Origin: Hetaerina americana
Taxonomy: Eukaryota; Arthropoda; Insecta; Odonata; Calopterygidae
Assembly (NCBI GenBank): GCA_022747635.1
Contig: JAKTNV010000003.1
Coordinates: 102,158,954-102,222,953, forward strand
Direction of reading: 5' to 3'
Length of the DNA: 64,000 bases
Position numbers and translations under genes: made by a program. This document shows, one piece after another, positions 51,001 to 63,000 of the stretch (positions within the stretch are counted from its first letter, which is position 1; every line of letters starts with the position of its first letter). The notes below the pieces were generated by a model that made no database searches, was not told where the DNA came from, and saw nothing but the letters and a program-made list of their open reading frames with translations.

Positions 51001-54000
51001 GTCAGCTAAAACACATTGGCACAATCTTTTCATAACTGGAATGCTTATGGAGTACTCAAGTAAGAAATTATTTGCACAGGTGCGTTAAAATTCTACCTTT
51101 TATTGGAGATTGTTTCTTTTCCTTTGGTATGTCTTTTCATTGAAATTTTTTATTTGCATAGGTGTTCACCAAACATTATGGAAACGTGCTGAAGGATTTC
51201 ATTCATGATGACCATGACCATCCTTTCTCTGTGGCATCCCTATCAGTTCAGATTTATACAGTCCCAAGCCTTGCTCGATATCTTATTGCCCACTCTGATG
51301 CTTTGTATCCTCTAATCAATACATTTCTCTCCGAGTGTGCTCCAAAATGTAATAGAGGTGGGTAATGTAAATTATTTCAATTTATTACTGATGACATTGA
51401 TAATACTAGATAATGGAAGACTTCCATGTACTTATTCCCTATCAACCTTTTCCCATTGTGTTTCCTTTCCTTCCATTTCCTCATTATATCCTTAACTGAA
51501 ATGGAAATGGCAACCTATTTAGAATTATGCTTATGATAGCTAAGTTTTCTTTATTCCTTTAATAATATTTTATTGAATTGAATTGTTAAATAAGATTTCA
51601 TCAATTATTACAGAGGGGAAACTGGAATTTGAGCGCAATGTTCCGAGTGCATCTTTCAAGAGAGCTCAGTACATTTTGTATGATCTAAGATATCTACTCA
51701 CCTCAGTACCTGCATCATGGACTGATGCACTGAGGAAAGGCTTCCTCCAGGGATATTCCCTTTTGCTCTCTCTTCTGACAATGTTGCAGGTAATAATTTT
51801 GAAATTATGCCATCAAAATATGTGCAAGGAGTAGAGTGTATGATTAGTTCATAAAACGTAAGAGTTTTGTTTAGCCGTGAAGTAATGATGGTGGAAGTTT
51901 GAATTTCTATTTGGAAATAGTAGTTCAATGCGTAACTGCTTGAATTCTGATGATGTAAACAAAGAGATTTTTTTTCATAAAAATAATTTGAACGTCACTG
52001 TGAACTGTAACTCTTCTGAAAAGAAATGGGAAGAGGCTTAGTGCAATGTATGTAGTTAATTATTTGAGGGGTGATTGAAAAGTAATAAAATAATTACTTT
52101 TGAAAGAACTGAGTGTTCATGATGCGGTTGTTTGCATTATAAATCAATCCCTAGCATAAAATATGTAGATTTGGAACTGCACTGATTTGGAGAGAGAGAA
52201 TGACATGAATCATTATATTATTTTATTCGTGCAAGTTTGCCATGGGACCAGAATGATGCTGCTCAATTAAAGTTAAGGTGGCACTGGGAAACTGCTAAGT
52301 ATCTGCTAAACTTCTCAAGCATTAGCCCTTCTGGTTTTGAATTATTTCTGAATAAAAATCTCTCTGGGGGCAATGATCTCACAGTATGGTTGAATTGATG
52401 TAAACTTTAGGGCTGTCCATTGCAGTAATACTGAAATTGAATCAGTGGACATTTGTTGACTCCACAGGTTAGAGCCAACACAAAGAGTTAAATTCTTGTA
52501 AAAGAAAACCCAAAATTTTAAAAAAATCCAAAATATAAAAATGACTTTCTGGGAGGGGGTTAGATTATATTCGGGCGAATAAAGGATTAATAACAGTAGA
52601 TAGGAAAATGGTAGATATATATACAACTGTTGTATTTCATACTGTTACCTGAAAAATAATCAATTGTGAAATATTTTGATTACTTTTACTACTTATCATT
52701 TTCATAATTAGACCAAAAAGAAGCTGTTTGTTTGTTTCTTGCCATTTCATAGAAAATGTAATTTTCCATTCTTTCTCCCGGAAATATTATAAAAAACCGT
52801 TTTGAAAGGTGTTTCATGTTCACTAGATTATCAACTTGTAAAATATGTCCCATTTAAAGGCTAATTTACAATATATTTCCTGAGAACAAGCATATGGAGA
52901 ATTTCAATGATTAAAAAGTTTCCATAGCAGTGAAAAGTGAACTACAATGTCCTCAAGTTTGGATGAACCCTAGACCTCCTTAGAAACTTCCTAGGGTTAA
53001 ACATCCAAATTCATGTCCAAAAACTACCGTTCAGGGAAAATATTTTTTGTGTTCTTCAGACTTGTAAAATTATTTTCCATTTTGATTAGGGGATGGATGC
53101 TGTGACTCGTCAAACTGGACAACATATGGAGTATGAGCCTGACTGGGAATCTGCCTTTAATCTTCACCTTATTCTGGCTCATGCCGTGGCTCTATTCATT
53201 GATTGGTGTTCAACTGACCGTGTTGTACTGATAAAGGCATACAGGTTAGGATAATAAGTTTTAGTTACTTATTTTTATATTATTTTTTGATTAGGAATTA
53301 ATTGATTTCAAATAGATTCCAATGGATTTCGCTAAACTGCTGTTTGCATAATTTGAATAATTTTAAAATACAATTTTTCAGTAAATGATTGTGTATTTTT
53401 ATTGTATTTTCATCCCTCACAGAGCAACACTAAAGAAACTTCAAGAATCACAAAATGTGGGAGGAAACCAGATGGGAGATGGGGACACCAAAGGAGGGGT
53501 TATGGTGGGTGAGGCTGTTGAAGTTGGTGAGCATTCAGCTGCCTGCATCAAATATGATGTAGCTTCAAAGCCTGTTTCTGTTCACCTTCCTCTCTCCAGG
53601 CTTCTGGCTGGCCTCCACCTTCATCTCCACAAACACGGGCTCTCTTTTGATAGTCCAGAGTTTCATCCTGATGTAAGTGATTGCCTTTCTACAAAGTTAA
53701 AATTATTGGCTATTAGCTCTAAAGATATAAGATCAATAGGGTTGGAAGTCAAGTGGTAGAAATGATGAATATTGGGTAACAATGACTTAGTATTCATTTA
53801 CACCTTCTTTCTATTACACTGCCCAATTATAGTAAAACCTTGTCATCATCGGGTTTCGCCCACCTAATGGTGACAATGTTTTGTTGAATGTTATCTATGT
53901 AATAATAATATATTAGTAGGAAATGATGCAAAGTCATTGTTACCAATTATACTCTCTCCTAGTTACCCTCAATTGCCATCACATGATTTATTTGTACCGT

Positions 54001-57000
54001 AGTCTTTGTCACAATAATTGATAAGAAGCTCTTGTAGTAGTTGTTATGGGAAGCGATCGACAGCTAAGGTCATTTGGGCCATTAGGGATGGTTGAGAAAG
54101 GAAGGGTGGAGAGAAAACCAGCATCGGCATTAGCCTACTCTAGTTGAAAGGCACCAAGGACCCACAGTTAAACCTCCCATGCGACGGGCGTCGTACTCAC
54201 TCAAAGTGCTCTCCACAAAGCACCTCTAGTAGGAATCAGGATGCCACTGGAAAATATTTGTCACCAGGATTTGAACCCAGCCCCTCTCGGTGGGAAACCT
54301 GTACGTTAGCCACTGTGCCATCCCTACATCATTCATTGCATTAAAATATTTGATCTTTTAATTATTTATCATTGTAATTATCTGTAGTAGTACCCTTGTG
54401 GGAAGAGCACTGATTAGTCCTTGGATAGCTCAAGTTTGAATACTTTTCTTGGTACATGTTTGCTTATGTGCCATCAAACTACATCTGTGTGGTGACATTC
54501 TAATCAGTGGTCATGCTGAAATTTGATCATTGAAGTTAGAGGTGGTGTATGGAAATGCAGCAGGACTGCAGCAACTTGTTGTTCCAAAATTCATTGGAAC
54601 AAAAATATTCAACTTCAAAATATCTGGGTGACGAATAAATTATTTTAAACATAAGTATATCTTGAGATTCCCTATTCATCTGCTAAATTTGCAATGTTGT
54701 TCACCCATTCATTGAAACACAAAGCAACTTTAACTGATAAGTTTTTAAATTTTTAAGCCCACAAGTAGGAAGAAAGCACTTGCTGCTACAAATACTAAAT
54801 TAGTAAAAAAAATATGAAAGTAAATGTCTTATTGTAGGTAAGAATCACCGAAGAGTTAGCCTTCCTTCCATAGGCTTAACTGATAATAACTGTAGAATTA
54901 ATATTTTTAAAGCAGATGGAAATACCATCTAATTTCTCTTGTCTTTCCCTCAACCCAAAAGTCGTTTCACTACGTGCTTATATTCCATCTGTTACTCATG
55001 CTTCTATTGAGATGGTCCATTCTCCTTTTTAAACTGTTGTCTGATTTTCCTTCATGATCAGTCACAGAAGAGGGTTCTCACTTGAATTAAGACTGTAGCA
55101 TGTTTCATTTTCTTTTCTTCAACTTGTACTCAGGATTTCAATCATTATTTTGGACTGAAAAAACTTTGTTTTTTGCTCTATACTTAAAATCTAGGATTCT
55201 TTTTAACTGTGGTATTTTACTTGTCGCAAGAAAATATTGTTGGTGCTGTCATAATAAATGCAAATGGGGAACAAAAATTCTTGATGTGAAATGAATATTA
55301 AAGTACAACTGAAAATCATTTGTATTCATTAGTTATGTTCATTGTACCAGTTTTAGATTTTTATTGTTAGCAGTTGTCGTTTTTGTCATCCATATGATAT
55401 GAAATTTGATTGTCAAGGTTACATTTTAATTGCATGTTCCTTTTTCAGAGATTTGTCCTTCATTCAAAACCTACTCCAGTGGAAATTATGGAACCTGTTT
55501 TATGTTGCCAAGTTATGATAGCTCAGGTAATCCAATGTCTTATATTTTTTCCTATTCTATGACATACCTCTAACCATAAAACTGATTTAAGTATTATAAC
55601 TTTAATCAGTTCTCTACTAAAAAAGATATGTTGGTTTTACTCATATTTAATCTTTATGTGCCCTTCAGGCCTATTAATATCAATTCAAGTCAATCGTCAG
55701 TGAGTGCTGTAATGTTTTTGTAGTGATGTAAGTTACTAATGTGCATTTTATACATTTCCAGGTGCATGCCGGTATGTGGAGACGAAATGGCTATGCTCTG
55801 TTGAACCAGCTTTACTTTTACCACAATGTGAAATGCCGCTCAGAGATGTTGGATCGTGATATTGTGCTCCTTCAAATGGCAGCATCACTTCTTGAGAGCA
55901 ATGAATTTATCATTCACCTCCTCAATCGTTTTAACCTTGTGTCATGGGCTAGTCCGGAATTTGAAACTATGTCATTTAGGGTTAGTATGCTGGAGATTTT
56001 ATAATACTGACCACAATTTGTGGCACATGGTGACATATGGATTTATGTAACTTATCTTGATTTCTGATAAAAAACTTAGTTTTTCAATATCTTAATTAAA
56101 ATCTCTATTCAACAAATGTATTCATTACTCCATTATCAAATGGCTTATTCATCAATGATTACTCATGGTCCCCAGGTTATGAGCGACCTGACTTAAGACA
56201 CTTTAATTGCAACATGCTCCCAAGTCTATCCATAAGGATAATTTTTAAATTATCCTCTAAATAAAATAATTTTTTTCACTGATATATTTAAACTTGTATT
56301 GAGTAAAAAGCTAATTGGCTCAGAATCAGACCAATGCTAGGGTAATTGTTCCTATGATAGTTTTTCACTTTCACCTTCAGTATTTTATTTAATTTGGTGT
56401 GTTTGAGATAGCCCTTATGATCCCATTTATTTTTGCACATGAGCCATTTATAGTATTCATTATTATTATTTCCAGAAAATGCGTTACTTACTAGGGTTAT
56501 GAGTTTTGATCAAATTGGAGCTAAAGATACTCTCAGGAATATGTCATGAATGTAACTAGGACTGCCAGTATTTCATGCAAAATACATTTTCTATTGTTTT
56601 TATCTTATAGAACCCTGAGGAAGACAGTACTCGTCAAACTATATCTTTGGTGGAGGAGATGTTAGGACTGCTAGTGAACATTTGTGGAGAGAGATGGACA
56701 GTAAGTGTGATTTTGGTAGTGTTCACATTTAATTTTTAGAGCTATATACATGGGGCGGAAGTTTGATATATTGGGACGTCATGTTCCCTTCATAATCATT
56801 TGCTGTATCAAGTGCTCTTTATTGCCAATGGTGATTTCATATTCATACTTAAGCTGATTCCTATTACTTTACAGGATATTATAGCTACTGATGTTGGAGT
56901 TTTATGACATAGGTATAAGGATATCAACTGGGGAACTATGCATATAATTAATCATACTTTTTTATGACTTTGAAGGTTATCTATAGGATGTATGGACATA

Positions 57001-60000
57001 TTTTAATAAAACGTAAATTTTTGGCTGTTGATCTTAGTGTATACTCTATTCTGGTATCATGAATACAGTGCCTCATTGGCTAGAGATTATGCATCATATC
57101 TTTTGAATGAGATGATATTTAATCTATTAATGCAAAGGTTCTACATTTTTGTCATTTTTAACATACATTTTTGACGTATAAAAAGATATATGTATACAAA
57201 CTTATGGGATGAAGTATGTTATTGTTCCATATTTTTAGTCCTATATCCCCTGGAAAACTACTCATCTGCATTTTGTCAGTAGGTATGGAAAAGTTTTACT
57301 TATTTGCAAACAAACTGTGGAACTAATGAGCTCACACTAGCAAATAAATGAAGGACATAATGTTTCAATCACTTAGGTCCCAGTCTTCATTTCATATGCT
57401 TTTTTCTGATCAAAGTTAGGGCCATCAGAATATTTTTATGGTCAGCTCACTAATACTGTTGATATACATGATATAATTGAATTTTCCAGACGTTGATCTC
57501 TGTGCACATTATTAATGGAAACGGGTAGACTCTGCGATATCCAGAATTTTAATTATAACCCCTTAATGGGTTATAATGGCACTGTGGACTGAATGAAATG
57601 CCACCCCACAGAAAAAATGAGCCACCAAACATGTACATTTGCCCTTAAATTTATGAATGGCAGCCTAAGATGGTTGAACTTATGTGCACTTGGCCTTAAA
57701 ATAAAGATGCAATTTTTGGTTTTCCATGTTAATGCAGAAGTTGATTGCTTTTAATATTGATGAGTGCTGTGGGTGCCATGCTTCTACTTCATCATTGCTG
57801 ATTCATTTTGTGTGTGAACTATTGGGAAATGAACTACCTTGGGTATTACTTGTTATATCAGGATTCTTGTTATATATCATGTTCTTTATATCAGGCATAT
57901 ACCGTACGTACAGATGAATCCCACTTGATGAAAAGAATTTTGAATTACTATCTTTCTTTCTATTTTTATTTTATGCATAAAATAATAACTATATTGCAAT
58001 AATGTCTGAAGTATGGATGCAAGACTAATTGGATGAAATGTGATTTTAAATTTCCAAAACCTTTGAATAAATTGCTGTTAATCTATCATTGCTAATTGAT
58101 GAATTGCCCCAAATCATTTCATGCCGGATATTTATGAAGCCATTAGTTTGAAGCTCCATTTTTCAAGTTGACAGAAACATCAGTGAACAGCAGCAATCCA
58201 TACAATGCTCCTTGATTAGCTTCAAGTTCTAAAGTCATAGTGATTGGTATTTCATAGAATTGAATATTGATTGTTACATTTTTGGGCTAATTTTCTGCCG
58301 AGCTAATAGAGTGCTCTTTGTTTACTGTGAGTGTATTCTTGGCACACTACGGAAGCAGTTTAGAATAATAAATATCGCAATTTTTCTGTAAAATTTCCAA
58401 GATTTTCAGTGGTATAACATTTTTTAGTTTGTCAGGCATAATAGTTCAGCAGTTGATTATACGATTGGCATGACTGCTGCATTAAATGTGATGAAATTCG
58501 CGTTTACCTTCTTTGTGCACCATTTAAAAATTGATGCTTATTTTGTGTATGCACCCATATTTGCCTCTTCAAGAATAGTTAAATGTAACTAACAATAGGC
58601 AAAAAGTTACCCTTTTAGTTAACTCTGATTACTAATTTATAGACTTTTCTTGAGCTCCATTTCTAATTCTGATAAAAGATGGTTTAAGGTGAATTGTTTG
58701 GTGTCAATGTTTCATTTGCACTCGAGTTTTCATTTAATCCATATTGTATTAACTTTCATGTGTTCATTGAATAATGGTTGAATTCATTTATCCAAATGAT
58801 CCAAATTCATCTTTCAGGTTGGTGTAGGTGAAGGTGTCACACCAAGGTCAGTTGTCAGAAGAGAAGTTGTCCAGCAGCTGTGTGTTCGGCCAATGGCGCA
58901 CTCTGAACTGGGCCGGGCATTGCGCTTGGAGGATGGTGGTGCACCTTCATCAGTGCCCTCCACTTCATGTCTTGATGATGTTCTCGCTGAAGTTGCTATA
59001 TTCCGACCAAGAACTGGCCAAACCAATTCTGAGAGTAGTGGTTCCAATCCTGGATCACAAGATCGTGGTGTATATAAACTTCTGCCAGGTAATTGAGGCA
59101 CATTCAGTGGATTATTGGAAAAATTTTTGAGGGTTGCCTTAAGTCTGTAGAATTTAGGTTGGTCAAAAATGTCTTTCCATATCTGCTTCGTACACATTTA
59201 TTTTCTGGGCAGTCACTATCCTCTCATATCCCATTTTCTGGTATCACCATCCATGTGTTCAGTAAGCCTTCAATTTAAGCTGCTCCAATTTATGCTTCTG
59301 GTAATATAAAACCATGGCCAAGAGCGGTGAAATTGTTTTGCATAATTTACTTACTTATAAAAAAAATAATTTTCCAAAAGTGAAAAGCATTGCTATGGTG
59401 GGCAACTTCAGTAGCATGATATAAATATATGTTCTATTTTTGTTCTTTGATTAAACGTCATTTAATTCTGTTATGCTATTGCCATATAATCCATATGCCA
59501 TATATTGACGTAAAAGTTGAGGAATTGGTAGGCAGAGCAATAGAGCCAGCATCAGAAATGTATTATTATTAAAACTTACATGTGCAGATAGACAATTTCA
59601 GGGGGCAGACAAGTCCCAAGTATTATAATCAAACTTGCCTTGGAAAAAAAATAGCATGACATATCGTGACGTGAATCAATATCACAAAATGAGCTTTTCA
59701 TTTACAAGAGTTCCTCTGTAACTGCAAGTGATGTATTCGAAGCCCTTCCTTGAGTCACTGCTACCACAAATGGACTTCTATTTATTGTTTGTTTCTTTTC
59801 CTTGAGATACATGTAGTCAAATTGTGTTACAGGGCTGATACTTTGGGTTGGAGATGTTTGTAATTAGAGGTTTTGTATGATTTAGTGAATCACCTCTTTT
59901 TATGCAAACAATTATTATAATAATTATACAACTCGTACGCTTGCACAATGCTTCAACTGTCTTGACTAATGTAACATCATCATCATCATGAAATATCAAT

Positions 60001-63000
60001 GTATCAAGCAATCAAACTCATAGGTTTGGTGAAAGTGTGGTAATTGAGCCAACACCGAATTTTATGGCGTTTCCTTCGAAAGTATAAAATACTGATGAAA
60101 CTGTATTCTGCCTGTGATTAGTTTTTGTTTCATTTTTCTACCATATAGGATTGGAGAGTGAGTATGATGTTTTCTTTTACCATTATACCCGGGAGGAAAT
60201 GTCCAAGTCGGAAGAAGTCCAGAGGAAAATAAGAAAGTCCCAGGGCCAATTGGAATGCTGCCCTCCGCCTGCACCACCTCCTCTCACGCCACCCTTTGCT
60301 ATGCTTGCCAACCTGCTTCAGTGTGATCTTATGCTCCACATCATGACCACTGTTTTGCAGAGGTATTGTATCATAGTCATTTTACAAATATCTTCTAGCA
60401 TTATAGAAAATAAAGAATGAAAACAGCAGTAATTTATTAATGAAAATGGCAAGAGTGAAAGTAAATATCAAACTCACACTATTAAACATTTGTATTATAA
60501 CTTCTAGTATAGAAATAGGAAACAATAAATGTACTGTATTTCTTGGCTCAAAAGACACACTTCTTTTATTCCAAAATGTTCTCTAAAATCAGCCTGAGTC
60601 TTATGGGCCAAGGGTACAAGAGAGTAATTTCCACGTATAAGCCCAGGCCAATTTGCTGGAAAAATACTTACTATTAATTATTTCTTCCTGCATCAGGTGT
60701 AGAAAGTGGTTACCACTAATATGAATGTCAATGATATCACTAAGTTGAGTTGGTAGTAAGTAGTAATGTTTCGTTGAAAGTATTTCCTTAAAAAAATACC
60801 CAAATAAATTGTTCAAGTAAACTGTAGTGTGTTTAGTTACATCTCACATGTAGTGCTGCAGCAAAACATCATACGCATTGGGTTCACGGGGTGTTACCCC
60901 TTTTCCAATAGATGCATGCATTGTGTATCTCTCCCAATAAACTCGAATAACAGGAGCTAAGTATTCCATAAAAAGTGAAAATGATAATAAATTCATGGGA
61001 TTTTAACCGTAAACCAGAAGGTAACTGTACAATATTGCATTTAAATTTGAATTTGTGAATTACGTTACAAACACCAAAACATGGCAGCTGAAAGGCAATT
61101 GACCAGCCCAGCAATGGCAAATTTCCAGGATTCTGTGATGAATAAACATTGATATTCGTGTAGCTGCTAATTTTTTAATGTAACTGTTCAATTTTCTTTG
61201 TAAGAGGGTCATCCGGAAAGTAGTACCCGTTCGTGAAATAAAGACACAAAAGTAAATATTAACAAACATAAAAAATTTTATTTGAAAGAGGATACTTTAA
61301 ACTACTTCTCAACATAATCTCCAAGCAAATTAAGGCATTTGTCATAACGTGTGACAAGTTTCTGTATTCCTGCTGCATAGTCCTTCGCCGCCAGCTCATT
61401 GAGATACGCGAGGGACCCATCTTGCACAAATTTTTGCATAATGCAGATGGTGTTTAACAATTTCATGAACAATTGTTCGAGAAACATTGGGAAAATGCTC
61501 ACAGATGTCATCAATTGTGACGCGCCGATCGTTCCTCACGAATTCGTCAACTGAGCTCACCAGTTGGTCTGTAATGACAGACGGTCTCCCCGAACGCTCA
61601 TCGTCGTGTGTGTTCCCCCTCCCCATGTTGAAGTTGCGACACCACCGCCGAACAGACGACTCGTCCATTACATTGTCTCCATACACCTCCTTTAATTGGC
61701 GATGAATATCACATGGGCGAACGTTTCTTGCATTGAGGAATTTAATCACTGCCCTCACTTCACAACTGGCGGCGTTCTCAATTTTTTTAAACATTGTAAA
61801 CAATCACAGAAACAACACAGGCAATGCTAGCGTCACGCAACTTGGCTCAGAGAAGGCAGACAAGCCACTGAAGCTATCTGACCTCGTCCAGCGGCTACTC
61901 GCGTCGTCAGCACCTCATGCGGCACGAACGGGTACTACTTTCCGGATGACCCTCGTTCTTAGTGTTAACATAAAAATTATATGATCTTTTCTGCTGATCA
62001 AAATATGTTTAGTAAATTCTGACCTGAAAACTCAGGGTGCATCTAATGCGCCAGGAGATATTGCATATTAAAGGTCAACTGCCCTTAGTGAATCATGAAA
62101 TGTTCTCCATCTTGAAATTTCATAACTGAAAATGCACACCATGCACTGATAGTTTCCTATCCATTACAGGCCAAAAGAAAATTCAGTTTTTATTACTGAC
62201 CAAAATTGCAATTTTCAACTAGCTAGCAAATTAACATAAATCTTTCAAAATGGGAAAGTTCATCTTTGTAACAAGTTTCCCATTCTTGCAGTGCTACCTT
62301 TTGTAGAATATCCAGCTTCTGCTTGATTTTGTGTTTGTTTTTTCACCTGTCAATTTTTAAATCAATATAAATGAACATCAAAATGAAGCAATATCGAGAA
62401 CTAAGGTAATGGCTGCAGAACTTCTTTAAGTGAAATATTACCGGGGCCGTATCATGCTATAAAGATAAAAAAGCTGTATCAATATGTTATTGAATTAAGA
62501 GATTATTTATTTGGAGGCACACATCATGCAGGGTGTAAATAAAAGTTTATATTGTATTCATAGATTTTAGAAGCATGAAGAAATGGTATGAATTAGAAAA
62601 ACATAATTGCAAAAACATTAAAACATGTTAAGGCTCTGATGTAATTGGTGTCACCAAGCCCATAAAGTCTTGTGTCTTTTACCTGGCACTACTTAAAGCT
62701 TACAATTAAACGTTGTTTGAATGAAGCAAGATAAAATTAATGGATTTTTGCTGTTTTCTCTAGTCATTCTTAAAAGCTGAACGCATGCAATGTTTGATCT
62801 AAGATTACTGAACACTTTTTTTTAACGAAACAATTTGAATTATGTTCTTTTGAATTCCCTCAGATCAGCTGATCTCAGAGCAAGGAGCTTCTCGGAAGCT
62901 CAGCTTCACAAAACTCTTCATCTAATTGGTTACGCCCTGCATGAGGAGGAGAGGAGCCGAAAGCGAGCCAAAGAAGCAGAGGCCAAGCGTGCCCTCGGGG

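Noticed and set aside
52065..52110. Mariner end (GGGGTGATTGAAAAGTAAT) in UBR intron 11
   Set aside because: It resembles the 9.9-kb element's end, but no partner end or transposase text was found.
58814..59197. 127-codon minus frame at 58.8-59.2 kb
   Set aside because: It is the antisense of UBR exon 17, which has splice sites and strong family similarity.
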